From Acephala macrosclerotiorum (taxonomy: Eukaryota > Ascomycota > Leotiomycetes > Helotiales > Mollisiaceae), in the NCBI GenBank assembly GCA_014904845.1, contig MU119411.1, positions 1 to 64,000 on the forward strand: 64,000 bases of DNA, written 5' to 3'. Both the position numbers and the translations under genes were made by a program. Shown in pieces: positions 11,296 to 21,940 of the stretch (position 1 is its first letter; each line of letters opens with the position of its first letter). The notes under the pieces were generated by a model. It made no database searches and had not been told where the DNA came from. It saw only the letters and a program-made list of their open reading frames with translations.

Positions 11296-12472
11296 ATGGA
11301 GTTCAAAACCTGTATCTCCCTTCTCCTAGTCCTCTTTTCATCCCTCTCAGCTGTCACCGCTATCCGACCACTTGAATTCGTCAACCATTCCAAGAGAGCA
11401 TGTACGTCTGTTCCTTCACCTCTTCCCATCCACCATGTTCATTGCTAACCGGGACCCCACCAGCATGCAACGCAAACAACTGCCTCCGAGCCCTCCTCTC
11501 CCCCCAGCACTCCTCTGACGCAATCACCTTTTGCGAGGCCTACATCTCAGCCAGCACTGTCACCATTCCCAACACCAAAACTGTCGTTGAAACTTTCTCC
11601 AACCTGTACACTCAGCCGACTACTGTTGTATTTGTTACTAGTACTTCGTATGCCCCTAACTTCTTGGAGGAGAAAGCCAAGCTGATGCATGAACAGGACC
11701 GCTTACTCGACCGTGAAGTTTACGCACTCACATACCCTCCCTTCACCTCCTCCTGGCTTCACCACCACCACTACTACTACAAGCTCAATCTCACACTCAA
11801 CTGATACCTCCTTGTTCCTATCAAACACGACCTCCGCCACCCTTCCATACACCAATATCACCCTCCTCACCCTCCCACCAGCACTTAACACCTCCATCTC
11901 TTTCCCCACCACATTCCCCAACCCCCCAACCTCATACCCCACCGCTGTCCCAGCCTCCATCTCAGGCTACCCAACACCAGCAGGGAACTATTCATCAGGC
12001 ATTACGCTAGCCAAGAGAGGGGTATATCCTACATACCCTACGTTCTTGTCGGCTTGTAGCTACTCGAGTGTGAAGATCAGCAGTGCTTGTAGTTGTGTGG
12101 TGGCGCCTGTTAGTTATGTTACGGCTGCTACTACAGTGTATAGTGTTACAGTAAGTCTACTATTTTCAGTCTTTGTTTTGAGAGAGGGGGAAGATCTCTA
12201 GAAAAGACCTACGCTTTCGATGTCTCAGACCTGCCTAAACTTTCCACCCTCGTCTCGAGCTCCTCTTGCAGGACCCACGTTCGTGGAGATGACCTTTCCA
12301 GCCCAGCCAGCCTGAGCAAAGCTTAGCCGTTCTTTAGGATTGAAAGCATTAGAGGAGACAAGCTAACATGAACCAGGATGCCACCGTAACCCTCCCAACA
12401 ATTACAGAGACGATACATACGATTGTCGTGCAGTACAACGGGACTACGACCATTACATTGTATGAGCCCTGA
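11296..12472 (+). CDS. secreted Ser/Thr-rich cysteine-motif protein
   Basis: Four exons (11296-11401, 11464-11647, 11697-12150, 12377-12472) give 279 aa with phase kept at each junction. The N-terminus MEFKTCISLLLVLFSSLSAV is a clear signal peptide. The mature protein begins with a motif CNANNCLRALLS, with a further Cys in AITFCEAY, seen at the start of many ascomycete extracellular proteins. It continues with Thr/Pro/Ser-rich sequence (very likely O-glycosylated), a second cysteine cluster FLSACSYSSVKISSACSC, and a VTLPTITETI...TTTITLYEP tail. The third intron (226 bp) is the least certain. Without it the protein would stop at 12201. No enzymatic domain is visible. A cell-wall or secreted role is inferred. 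Confidence 0.7.
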
Positions 12473-13058
12473 TTGCTCCAAGCTTTTGGAGAGAAAGTGG
12501 AAGAGGATGAACGCAGTGCTGCGAGATAAGGGAGAGGTGTTTTCTGCAAGTGTATTATTGAGGAACTGAAACGGGATAGAGCATGTATGAGCATGAAGTA
12601 CGATAGAGTTTGAATGAAACGTGACTTTGGTGATGCTTCCCAACTCTCACAACCCATGATCAATTGCACCAGTATGCGAGGACTCGAAACAGGGATTAAG
12701 GAGAAAAGTAACAAAAAGATTTCAAACCCAAGGGAAGACCGTGGAGACTTGAGCGGAGCTAACAGATGATTGTTTCGGTTTTAGGGGACAAGTAGACACG
12801 TAGTACGCAAAAGCCAATGGAAACCACTTGCTTGATGCTCACTTGCTGCATTCGGAAGAAAGTCGTCTATGCTAGACAAATTATACATACAATAATAACC
12901 TCCCTAAGATATGGTGTATCCTTACTTCCACCTATCCTGGTGTGCCGTGGTCCAACCATAATCTAACAGCAATTCAGACCAACACCCCTCAACGCCGAAG
13001 CACTAAATCCAACAGACCTAGAACCATGCCATGCATTATTACCACCGAATTGATACAC
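12473..13058. other. convergent intergenic region, no gene seen
   Basis: The region holds the 3' ends of two converging genes. ORFs on the minus strand at 12323-12714 overlap each other and show no domain. Nothing is supported. Confidence 0.5.
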
Positions 13059-14437
13059 TCACTTGCTCTCAATTGGCAAGGGCATCACAAAGTCATCATC
13101 TTCCTCATCCATTCTCCTCAAGCACTCTGGCAGCACTCCCCTCAAGCCTGGCTCCAAATCCTCATCGTCAACCTCGAATGCCTTTAAGAATTCTGGGTTC
13201 TTCCACTCAAGCCCGATGTCTCTGAAGTTGGCTGGCGTGATAGTCGTGTCGGAGCTCTGGCTCATATTGCTGACACTTCTCTGCAGGCCACTTCGCTCAG
13301 GCTTGGTGAATGTGTTTGCATTAAGAGCACCAGAAGCCGATCTACCTTTTGTATATCCAATTGTAGATCTCGAGGCCGCTGTAGCAGCGGTATGGCGCAT
13401 TGTCGATGCATTGCTTGGTTGACTTGGGGCAAGTGGAGCCTTTGGTCTTGAGAGGAAGGATACTTTGAGTGCAGGTTTCGATGCTTTTGAAGCAAGAGGG
13501 GCTGACTTCGGAGCAACAGACAATGCAGATGCAGCCTTTCGTGACACGATAGTTGCTGGACCTTTATTGGACATGGCTGTTGGCTCCTTGATTTGCTCGG
13601 TAACTTTCGACTTTGGTTGGTCTTGGGATTGTGTTTGCTTTTTTCGCAGATGTCGAAATGTCTCAGGAACATCGCCGATTGTCCAGTCCTCCTCCATCAT
13701 CTTCCTGACACTCTCCTCAAGCTCCTTCTGAGATCTCTCGTAATCCTCCTGTGTCTTCTTCTCGTGCTGGGCTGCTTGCTTCTGGAGCATAGGTTGGTAA
13801 TAGCTCTGATAGATATCTCGCATCATATTCTCTGGCTTGAGAAGAGAATAGTCGAGACAGCCATTGGGAAAGGCATCGTCTTCGAAGGGAAGCTCTTTCG
13901 GCTTGGGAGGGCAGTACTCGACATCTCTCTCGTTGAGGGGACTCTCATCGCCATGAACCTCTAGCTTCACTGCATCAGCATGTATGAGTTTCTTCGGTCG
14001 ACGAGCGCTCGTTTGCTGCTTCGGTTGAGTCTTATCGAGTTCCTTTCCTAGAGTAGGTCCAGCAGGAGTTGGGAAAGCTTTTGCTTTGGCATTCGTGGTT
14101 TTTGCGCCAAGGGGAGCTCGTTCTCGAGGTGCTAGCTCTTGTCAGTCAAGATCCCACATCGTACCCCGAGGTACATACCCAAAGGCGTAATGAAGGCATT
14201 CTTGTCAAATGTAGCCTTCTTTCCGCTAATCAAATTTTCTAATCCCTTTCCCTTGCCAGTTTTCCCGAATCCAGTAGGCGCATTTTCATCATTTAGAGGA
14301 ATTTTCAACGGTGTCTTGGGATATTTGTTTCCTGGTGTCTTTGGCTGTAAACCTCTCGTAGTTTGGTTCAATGGCTTGGAAGCCGCAGCTTGTTGATGGC
14401 CATGAACCAAATTCTCCTGATCGCGCGCTGCCAACAT
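13059..14437 (-). CDS. conserved nuclear protein with destruction-box-like motifs (securin-like?)
   Basis: Two exons (14437-14179 and 14131-13059) give 443 aa. The upstream TTG at 14467 is not a start, so the ATG at 14437 is used. The N-terminus is basic and disordered with MLAARDQENLVHGHQQ, then LNDENAPTGFGKTGKG, FDKNAFITPLAP and RERAPLGAKTTN. RAPL fits a D-box core (RxxL), and QEN/DEN resemble KEN boxes. A coiled-coil-like charged stretch follows in the middle (QKELEESVRKMMEEDW), then an Ala/Ser/Lys-rich linker and an acidic C-terminus (AFEVDDEDLEPG, EEDDDFVMPLP). Short degradation motifs at the N-terminus plus an acidic tail recall securins (Pds1/Cut2), but this is a resemblance, not a family match. 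It is divergently transcribed from tropomyosin over a 349-bp shared promoter. Confidence 0.7.
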
Positions 14438-14786
14438 ATTCGTATCTTGTCGTAGAGCAATAATCAATGAATGTTGCAGTATTACATTGAATATTGATTG
14501 TCGTTGATGCTCGAATTCTAAGGAGTCAAAAGTCGTGACCGTGACCGAATTCTGTTGTGGTCAGTCGTCCGGGCAACCCGAAATGGCAGCTTCGTCTTGC
14601 ACCCCGGTCACCTCTTTCGGCTACCTCGTGTCTCCAAATCCGACACTTGAACTCCTAGAAATACTGAGAACGTTCAACTCTCGCCACCAGTTCTTCTACA
14701 ACTCCATCATCACTCTTTCGACTACTTGTATCGCGAACCTTTCTTGAAATACCCCAGATTCCAGTTCACACGCTTCTACCGTCAAC
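14438..14786. promoter_or_regulatory. bidirectional promoter, securin-like gene / tropomyosin
   Basis: 349 bp separate two divergent start codons. A pyrimidine-rich run at about 14690-14785 leads to the tropomyosin ATG. No specific operator was identified. Confidence 0.6.
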
Positions 14787-15445
14787 ATGGATCGCATCAA
14801 GGAGGTAAGCTCATCCCACCAACCCCGCCATTTGGGCGTCAAAAAGACGCATCCTCAACACGGCGACTATCTACACTCGCAACGGCGCCTGCGTCATTTA
14901 CTAATGTGTGCGGGTTAGAAAATGGCTTCGCTTCGCGTTGAGGCCGACGAGGCCTCCGCAAAAGTTGAGGAGCTTCAGGCAAAGATTAAGGTCCTCGAGC
15001 AAGAAAACCTCCAGAAGGAGCACGAAATCACTTCCCTCACCCACAAGAATAGTCAACTAGAGGGCGAGGTAGAGAAGTTGGAGAACCAAGTCAAGGATCT
15101 GAAGGCCGGAGCTGATGAGGGTACGACCGCAACTACACAAAACGAGACTCTTCAACGAAGACTGCAACTCTTGGAGGAAGAGGCCGAGGAGGCTGATAAG
15201 AACCTGAGAGAGACAAACGACAAGTATGTGCCTTCTCTCAATCTGCCATCTTCTGCAGGGATACGTAAGCTGACATTTACAGGCTCCGTCAAACCGATGT
15301 CAAAGCCGGCCACTTCGAGCGTAAAGTCCAAGCCCTCGAGCAAGACCGTGATCAGTGGGAGCAAAAGTTCGAGGAGATGGCTAAGAAGTACGCTGCTACA
15401 CAGAAGGAATTGGAGGACTTCCAACAGGAAATTGGCAACATGTAA
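14787..15445 (+). CDS. tropomyosin
   Basis: Three exons (14787-14804, 14919-15223, 15283-15445) encode 161 aa, the same length as fission-yeast Cdc8. The first exon codes only MDRIKE, so an ORF search starts falsely at the internal ATG 14922. The protein is a continuous heptad coiled coil (KVEELQAKIKVLEQEN, SQLEGEVEKLENQVKDLK) ending with KELEDFQQEIGNM. Tropomyosin winds along actin filaments and supports actin cables, contractile rings and tip growth. Both introns have good branch sites (TACTAAT, GCTGAC). It converges with RRP17, with 207 bp between stops. Confidence 0.97.
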
Positions 15446-15652
15446 ATTCCCTGCATGGGTGGTGATTGTATCTTGGAGGAGCGGTTGTCTCGGATGTGCA
15501 TGATGATACGAGACGGGAGAGCATAATTACAGTTATACCTCGTGTGCGCTGGCGGTGGTACGCTGTTTCTATAATCGATAGCTTTGCTTGTTAGTTGATA
15601 TCAACGGAGGTCACGTATCAGATGGTTCTTGCTTTTGATGGTTGTACATTCA

Positions 15653-16383
15653 TCAACTGTTGCCTTTCCGACCTTCTGCTTTGGCTTTGTTTCCAAACTT
15701 CTGTTTCGCTCTCGCGACTTTTCTTTCCACCTTGGATTCATACCGGAACTTTTTCTTACGTTCCTTCTTGGGCCATTGTTTCTTTGGAGTCTTCTCGGTC
15801 TTGACCAGCTGTGGAGGTTCTGTGTCTGATGCTTCGCTCTCCTCATCTGCCACCTTCTGCAAACCTTCCTTCGAAACATCGACTGCTTCTACTGTGACCG
15901 TGGTGTATTTATCCTCATCGATGTACTCCTCTTCGTGATCAATAGGCTCTGGCGCACCATCTTCGTCCTCAATCCCATTCCATACATCTTCTTCACTTCC
16001 TGGATCTGCCACTGCGCCCTCGGCTTCCCTGATAGCCCTATTGGTAGCTTCGACATGCTCTTCCAATTCTTGCTTCCGCTCTTCTCGCAACTGACGGAAT
16101 TATTAGTAGTTTCCCCTCTCGGCACTCTCAGGACGGAACGCACCTGTTTCCTCGTCTCCCTGTGCTCTTCTTTGGCTTTCTTCGCAGCCTCCTCCTGAGC
16201 CCTCTTAATTCTCTGCACCTTCCGCTTATGGAATCCCGTCAAATACTCCTCTCGTGAATTATCGTCGAAAGAGATCTCTTCAATCTTGTGCTCGATTTTC
16301 CGCTTCTTGTTCGCATGCGGCAGAACAGATTTCTTTGGTCGTGGATGATTGAATATTCCAGGCTGCAGCATTGAAGGATCCAT
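15653..16383 (-). CDS. RRP17: RRP17/NOL12-family ribosomal RNA processing protein
   Basis: Two exons (16383-16144, 16090-15653) give 225 aa. The hallmark is the highly charged helical block FHKRKVQRIKRAQEEAAKKA followed by ETRKQLREERKQELEEHVEA, which straddles the 53-bp intron. An acidic middle and a basic C-terminus (PKKERKKKFRYESKVERKVA) suited to nucleolar RNA binding follow. Rrp17 is a 5' exonuclease needed for 5' end maturation of 5.8S and 25S rRNA. Length is close to the yeast protein. The gene is divergent from BIG1 with only 201 bp between starts. Confidence 0.9.
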
Positions 16384-16584
16384 CGTTGCGAATTGTACTC
16401 CTGTGCTCGAGAATTGGGGTCGTGGTTCTTGAAAGTTGAAATCGAACCTGCACCTCGAGAATTATTTTGGCCGGGATTTCATCGGCTCTTTCTGACCCTA
16501 GTTATTTCAAGGCTACACCCAAAGCTTGAGCTCGACAACATCTTGTCACTTCGAGCTTCACAACAGCACAGGACATCAGTAACG
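16384..16584. promoter_or_regulatory. compact bidirectional promoter, RRP17 / BIG1
   Basis: 201 bp between divergent ATGs. It must contain both promoters and 5' UTRs, so regulation of the two genes is probably linked. No specific motif is claimed. Confidence 0.6.
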
Positions 16585-17594
16585 ATGCGTCTCTCCCTCG
16601 TTGCGCTGGCGGCGACTGCGGTCTCTGTGCAGGCTTTCAAGGATACCTCGCCTTTTATTCTATTCTCAAATTCGCCGTACGTATTCTTCCTTGCTTGCTT
16701 ACCACCATTGCAGAGAACTTACTGATGCATTGAATAGATTGCCCTCCAGCTTCCAAGAAGTCTCGACAAGTCAACTGCAGAGCAAGACACAGGTCCTGTC
16801 ATCGGCAAAGAAGTTCCTGGATGGATGCCAATCGCAGATCTACTACCTCATCTCGCAACCCTCGATCTCCTTCTCCGAACTCTCTTCCTCAGCGCCACAT
16901 CTGAAGAACAGCCTCTCGAACCCAGGCGTCCAGTCTAGGTTTACAGTTGGGGAAGTAGTAGGATTTAATGCAAGCGACGCAGATGAGATAGAAGCCTACA
17001 TCCAATCGCAATGCGGTGCGAAGAAGGCAGATTACAATGGAGGAGATATCAAATCAGCGCTCAAGCAACGAACTGGAACCCAGGGATCGAGCGTTATTGT
17101 CAGAGTCAACAATGCTGCTATCGAGGGCGAAAGTAGGGAGGAGATGGTTGGTGATGCTGGTACGGTTCTCTCTTCCGGAGCTGAGGTGGGATGTGGTACT
17201 AACAGAATAACCAGATTCAGCACTCTACCCCCTCCTCGCCGAACTTCCCAAAGGCTACAAATACACCCTAATCTACGCCACCACACCGTCCCTCGCCCCA
17301 GCTCAACCTGATCATACCGAGATGGTCAGATATGAGTCCACCTTCGACGAAGCCCTGCACATGGATCTCAAACGCAACCTCCAAGCCCGTAAAGACGACG
17401 GTGCAACTCCCGATCAGAGACCCCTATTCGAGAAATATCAGTTCTTCAATCCGGGTTTGTTTATGGGTCTCTTGGTGGGATTGTTGTTATTGAGTATTTT
17501 GGGTGTGGGTTTCGCTGCATTGGGTAGCCTTCAAGTTTCGTATGGGGCGTTTGATAAGGAGATGGGGCCGGCGGCTCAGAAGAAGCAGCAGTAG
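16585..17594 (+). CDS. BIG1: BIG1/VOA1-family ER membrane protein
   Basis: Three exons (16585-16676, 16738-17159, 17215-17594) give 297 aa. There is a signal peptide (MRLSLVALAATAVSVQA), a lumenal domain, and one C-terminal transmembrane helix in the conserved setting FFNPGLFMGLLVGLLLLSIL, followed by SLQVSYGAFDKEMGP and a KKQQ end that looks like a dilysine-type ER signal. This C-terminal block is typical of the Big1/V-ATPase S1 (Voa1) family. Yeast Big1 is an ER protein needed for beta-1,6-glucan synthesis, and Voa1 assists V0 assembly. Which role applies cannot be settled from sequence, though length and layout favour Big1. The second intron has an ACTAAC branch site 10 bp before its AG. 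Confidence 0.88.
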
Positions 17595-18811
17595 GTGACA
17601 TTGGGAGCCTGAAGGATGAGTTAAGGAAGGGAAGGGAAGGAAAGCGGGTGGGGCATTGATCGTGGGATTGGGATGGCCGAACAATAGTAGAGGCTGGTAT
17701 GGAGTTTATTGATACTGTTATTGTATGAGAGGATTACGTGTATAAAGTATGGGCTTTCTTGATTTTGTGCTACAGTATCTTTTAGTGGGACTTGAAAGGC
17801 GAGGGACATAGAGCTTATGTGTGATATCAAGTGTTTTGAGTCTTCTTCTCTTCTCCTTTCCTCTTTAAGTGAGCATATGCTTTGACCTCTGTCAAGATAA
17901 CTACCCTTGGATTGCTTGAAACTTCGTTCTAGTGTGTCCGCTTGTACTGATGTCCCTTTGGATCTTAGGGGACGAGGCAAAGCTTTTTTAAGGATAATCC
18001 CCAAATTGGACCGAAAGGTTAGAAAGGGCCTACGGCGAGTCTTCGCTTTTGAGGCTTAGTCGAACATTGGGGAACGACTGTTGCTCGTCGAGAAACTTGA
18101 CTGCATTGTGGAGATTGACTCCAGGTTTGAATGCCAGGATAGCAGGCTCAGGTTCGTTGCACTCAACATATTCAAAGATCTTTCGAACATTAGGCTTAGA
18201 TTTGGGTTGCCGCAGCTTCTCCCCTCCTTGTTGTTTCAATATTCAAGTTCAAGTCAAGGTGTTGTTCCATGTCGAGTTTTACAGGTTTGGTTGGGACATT
18301 GAAAATTTCGAGTGGCATTGGGACAATGCTGATCTTTGTGTTGTCCCACTACCTGGGGGACTTTTGTTGTAAGTGTGGTGTTCTGAGTGCTCGGGGTTAC
18401 ATTCGGAGTTTTGGTACTTTTGTTGAGCTTGGTGATAGACTTTCCATGGATATTCATTCATTCTAGCTAGCTATTGTTGAGAAGCCCATCTGAATGCAGG
18501 CAGGCATCCACCAATATCAAAGCATGGGCTAGAACCTAGACAACCGTGCTTCAATCATCTAAATTCAAGTATCTGGCATGGCAAGAAATCGAGAATATGA
18601 ATACACAGAAACTTGAATATAGTTTTGCTTTTCAAATTCAATGCATTTGTTTGGACAGTGGAGCGACTAGCGTGTACACAAGGCTCTCTTCGTGCTGTAT
18701 TAACAACAAAATATGTCAGTTCCATCTCCCAAACTCCTGCAAATGCACCAGGTCCAAAACGCCATGCATATGCAATCATCTTCCGTAAGTCTCTTTTCAT
18801 CCAGTTTCTCT
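17595..18811. other. intergenic, no supported gene
   Basis: 1.2 kb between BIG1 and the converging FCF1. On the minus strand 18461-18030 two short open stretches could be joined by an intron (donor in GTAAAAC near 18280), but the product matches nothing I know and the splice phase is only one of several options. I therefore do not call a gene. Confidence 0.45.
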
Positions 18812-20094
18812 TCACTTCTCAGGAGCATCTGGTAATCGTTCCACAACGTACTTCCCTCTGGCTACTGAGACTATAGGCACTGTCCGAAACGTCAGTAATC
18901 GTTTTCTCCTATTATGGCAGCTGGCATTGGCTTACCACCAGGAATCTTTCTAATTCTTCTCTTCAGGTCTCTATCGTTTGTGGCTCTGGAAGACGATGGA
19001 GTCAGTAACTGTCCTCTAAAGGATGTCTCAAAAGGAATATCACGAGATATTCTAAAGTCGGGCAAAAAGTGTATCCCTGGTATACTTACACGATGTAGAT
19101 TTTGGATTTCATGCAACGATCCACTATACAGTCTGTGATCAATATTAGCAGAGTTGCGAGACGTGGAATGGTTCTGGGATACGGACCATCCGCGTAGACA
19201 CCCTTATGATCACATCTGAGCCTTTCCCATCTTTCGTCACGAGCTATACGTAGAGCTATCCTGTATTTCGGACCGAGTTTCTCGAGTCTGGGACAAGTCA
19301 GTATGGCGTTTCTGTGGGATGAGGGAAGAGAGCGGCGGTAAAGTAGACGTTTCCAAAGGAAAGGGGCAACGATGGACACTTACTCTGCCATTACACATGT
19401 ACTGATGATTGGCACACATTTAGAATAGAAGCAATCCATCAATGTCTCTAACAGTGGAAGTTTTCGTTGAACCTGGAGCAGAAGGCGTTAGCATGAGGTA
19501 TTTTGGGGAGAGGCGCATGGAGCAGCACATACGGTATGTGAGAGGAAATTGGTATCGACGAGAATATTGTACTATCTTATGATTAGCACTGTTAAAAGTC
19601 AAGATTTGGGAGCGAGCTCTAGAGCTGGGAGCTGTCTTGGGAGCTGAGACATAGAATAAACAGACATGATCCGGTTGCTGCTCCCAAGATAGCTCCCAGC
19701 CCCAGAGCCTCCATATAAAAAACAGCAAATCAGTATAGATATGAGACGTACCGGCGGGACCAAAGCAGTATTAAATTTAAAGAACAAGGCCGAGGATACT
19801 TGTGGTCTGTAGAGAGAGGTCAGCATTCGTCCATGATATGGTGACAGACAGAGGACGAGAATGCGCCTCTCTGTCTCCAAGGCGTAAAGCTTACACTTCT
19901 CGCACAACTTGGTTTCCTTCCTTATCCTTCTTCTTAGCTTCCTCCTCTGCCTTGGTAGCGTTTTTCTTCAATCGCGCATCGTTCTGGCCGATAAGACGCT
20001 TGACCTGGTGGGGTCAGTATGAGGATCAGAGTGTGGGGAAGCTGGAGAGTTCTCTTACAGCGCCGAATGTGCGGGTCTTCTTTGCTACTCCCAT
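18812..20094 (-). CDS. FCF1: FCF1/UTP24, PIN-domain endonuclease of the SSU processome
   Basis: Nine small exons give 196 aa: 20094-20059, 20004-19895, 19806-19752, 19571-19533, 19472-19384, 19287-19187, 19132-19090, 18985-18936, 18879-18812. Translation starts MGVAKKTRTFGAVKRLIGQND and includes PQVSSALFFKFNTALVPP, NILVDTNFLSHTVQRKL, CVMAELEKLGPKYRIAL, CDHKGVYADDCIVDR, ATNDRDLKRRIRKIPG and ends RGKYVVERLPDAPEK. This is the full Fcf1 sequence with PIN-domain acidic residues (VDTN, the E of MAELEKLG, YADD, TND). Fcf1 cleaves pre-18S rRNA in the 90S pre-ribosome. Phase is preserved at all eight junctions. One donor is GTCCGT (19186). Intron 3 (180 bp) contains a 20-bp inverted repeat. Exons are 36-110 nt, so simple ORF calling misses the gene. 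Confidence 0.97.
19624..19700. repeat. 20-bp inverted repeat inside FCF1 intron 3
   Basis: 19624-19643 and 19681-19700 are reverse complements with one mismatch (GCTGGGAGCTNTCTTGGGAG), separated by 37 bp. They lie between the donor (19751) and the branch site near 19587, so the pre-mRNA could fold into a stem that shortens the effective intron. Confidence 0.85.
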
Positions 20095-20842
20095 AATTGC
20101 AGTCGCTTTGCAGAGCCGGCGGAGGAGTGGCAGACTAGGAGTATTCGTGTCGTTGGACAATGCGCTGTTTGTTGTATTTGGTGTTCCAGTTCCTTGCGAA
20201 TGGAATAAATTTCGCTATCAAAAAGATATTGCCGGTCTTCACCGCCTTTCTTTTCCAATCGTTGCCCCCGCAACTAAATATAGCAGTAGTCTTATGGTCT
20301 AAGCCTGATCGGGCAATGGTGTGAGAATGCAGGAACTGGAAGTCACGACCAACACGAAGAAGCCATCATTTGGTCAAATCCCCTTTACGAGGCCCTGGGC
20401 AACCACTCAAAGCAGGATTTGCCTTTGTATTTCCATTCATTCTTCCACACACTCGTTCAACATCAATACCTTCATCTTTCACTCTTCACGATTATTCCGA
20501 CTTGCATCCTCCTTTTGCCGATTTTGCCGAACAAGCATTCATCCCTTGCTCCAATTGAGACAGCAACCAGGACAGCCGGTACCACAACATCGCTCTATGC
20601 GCCGCACAACACGAAGCATCCTTCGACCGCAGCATATTTAGACGGTGCTGAAGGATCAGGAAATACTAGCGACGACCTCTAGCCTCATTTCGACTGTTCT
20701 CTACCTTGCTTTCGCTTTCAACAATTAACAAACATCGCCAGAAACACAGCCTTGCTTCGATTGCGACGACTGAACACGGTCTCGCAGACGCTCTCGGGGT
20801 CGATATCTTTTCTTTAGAGCATTTTCTACGATCACACACACG
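20095..20842. promoter_or_regulatory. divergent promoter, FCF1 / CSI2
   Basis: 748 bp between divergent starts. The CSI2 side is CA/TC-rich (20400-20840) and probably includes a long 5' UTR. Overlapping ORFs at 20321-20682 have no shared frame or domain. Confidence 0.55.
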
Positions 20843-21940
20843 ATGAGGCTTCTCCAACGATCTGCCGCTGTTGCGGTAGCCTTCGCCATAGCTGCTTCCG
20901 CTGCCTCGACTCTTCCCAATCTCTCCACGGCGACCGATTCAACGGCATCTGGATCAGCGACAACTGGTTCAGGGTCAAATACAGCATCTGCGACAACAGG
21001 GTCGGGAACAGCTGCGGCGTCAACTGGGAGTACGTCGAAGGTTTCAATCACAGGCTCAGGCTCAACAGCAGCAACAACTGGGTCGGTACCTACAATCACT
21101 GGCACGACTGCCTCCTCTGATGCTGGCCTTACTGGTCTGCCGACTTTGTCTGGTGCCGTTCAGCCCGTCACCGTTACGGTCCCGAATCTCTCGAATGCGC
21201 CATTCATGCAAACCAGCAGCCTTCCCGATGGAACCGTCTTCATTGTGGTGGGTGCCGTTCTCGGCTTCATGGCCATGAGCGTTCTTCTCTGGCGTGGTCT
21301 CGTTGCTTGGTCATTGCATCGTTCTGTGAAGCGTGCAGCATCGCAGCAAGGAATGGACGACAAGAAAGCCCTCTTCCGAACTCCTGGTCCTCCTCCCGCC
21401 CCCTTCTACAAATACTCTGATAGAGACTCCACGATATCGCTATCTGGGTTGGGGCACAAGAGCAAGAAAAGCAATCGTCCGAACACTGCTGGAGCTCGTG
21501 AAAGCACAGCCAATCTATTCTTCTCTCCTACCGCAGGTGCTGTTGGAGCTGGCATTGGCGCTGGAAATCGTGGCAGCAATTATCTCCCAGCTGGATACTA
21601 CGCTGCTGGGGCTTCTGCTGCAGCAAATGGACAAGGTCATGTGCCAATTGGAGGTCAAGGTCTTGGACACCGCCAGGATATCTCAATGTCAACACTGCGA
21701 CCTGAATCTCAAGGCTATGGTCGTGCGAGGAGTATGGGACACAGCCCACCAGATAGCCCAGGACTTCACGCTGCTTCAGGCCATATGGCAAGCTCGAGTA
21801 CTTTGAACTTGAGCCAAGGATATAGTGGAAATGAGAGAGCACCCAGCGCGTACCTGGAGGACTTGATCGACGGCGACAACACGATTCCTCCTGGTCACGG
21901 ACATTTGAGAGATCACCCGAACTCACCTGGAAGATACTAG
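20843..21940 (+). CDS. CSI2: CSI2-like chitin-synthesis regulator, single-pass membrane protein
   Basis: An intronless ORF of 365 aa with a strong start (CACGATG). It has a signal peptide (MRLLQRSAAVAVAFAIAASA), an extracellular Ser/Thr/Gly-rich low-complexity region to about residue 110, then the conserved block PNLSNAPFMQTSSLPDGTVF leading into the membrane helix VVGAVLGFMAMSVLLWRGLV and the juxtamembrane AWSLHRSVKRAA. The tail is cytoplasmic, Gly/Ser/Pro-rich, with NRPNTAGARESTANLFFSPT. The PFMQTSSLPDGTVF-to-helix block is the hallmark of fungal Csi2 homologues, linked in yeast to chitin deposition at the bud neck and vacuole. The mechanism is unknown. Confidence 0.82.
   Translation: MRLLQRSAAVAVAFAIAASAASTLPNLSTATDSTASGSATTGSGSNTASATTGSGTAAASTGSTSKVSITGSGSTAATTGSVPTITGTTASSDAGLTGLPTLSGAVQPVTVTVPNLSNAPFMQTSSLPDGTVFIVVGAVLGFMAMSVLLWRGLVAWSLHRSVKRAASQQGMDDKKALFRTPGPPPAPFYKYSDRDSTISLSGLGHKSKKSNRPNTAGARESTANLFFSPTAGAVGAGIGAGNRGSNYLPAGYYAAGASAAANGQGHVPIGGQGLGHRQDISMSTLRPESQGYGRARSMGHSPPDSPGLHAASGHMASSSTLNLSQGYSGNERAPSAYLEDLIDGDNTIPPGHGHLRDHPNSPGRY

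Noticed and set aside
11703..11960. Minus-strand ORF of 85 codons
   Set aside because: Antisense to the Thr/Pro-rich exon of the secreted-protein gene. The Val/Gly-rich translation is the mirror of ACC/CCC codons.
18030..18461. Minus-strand short ORFs that could be spliced into a small protein
   Set aside because: No ATG in the second part, several equally weak splice choices and no known family.
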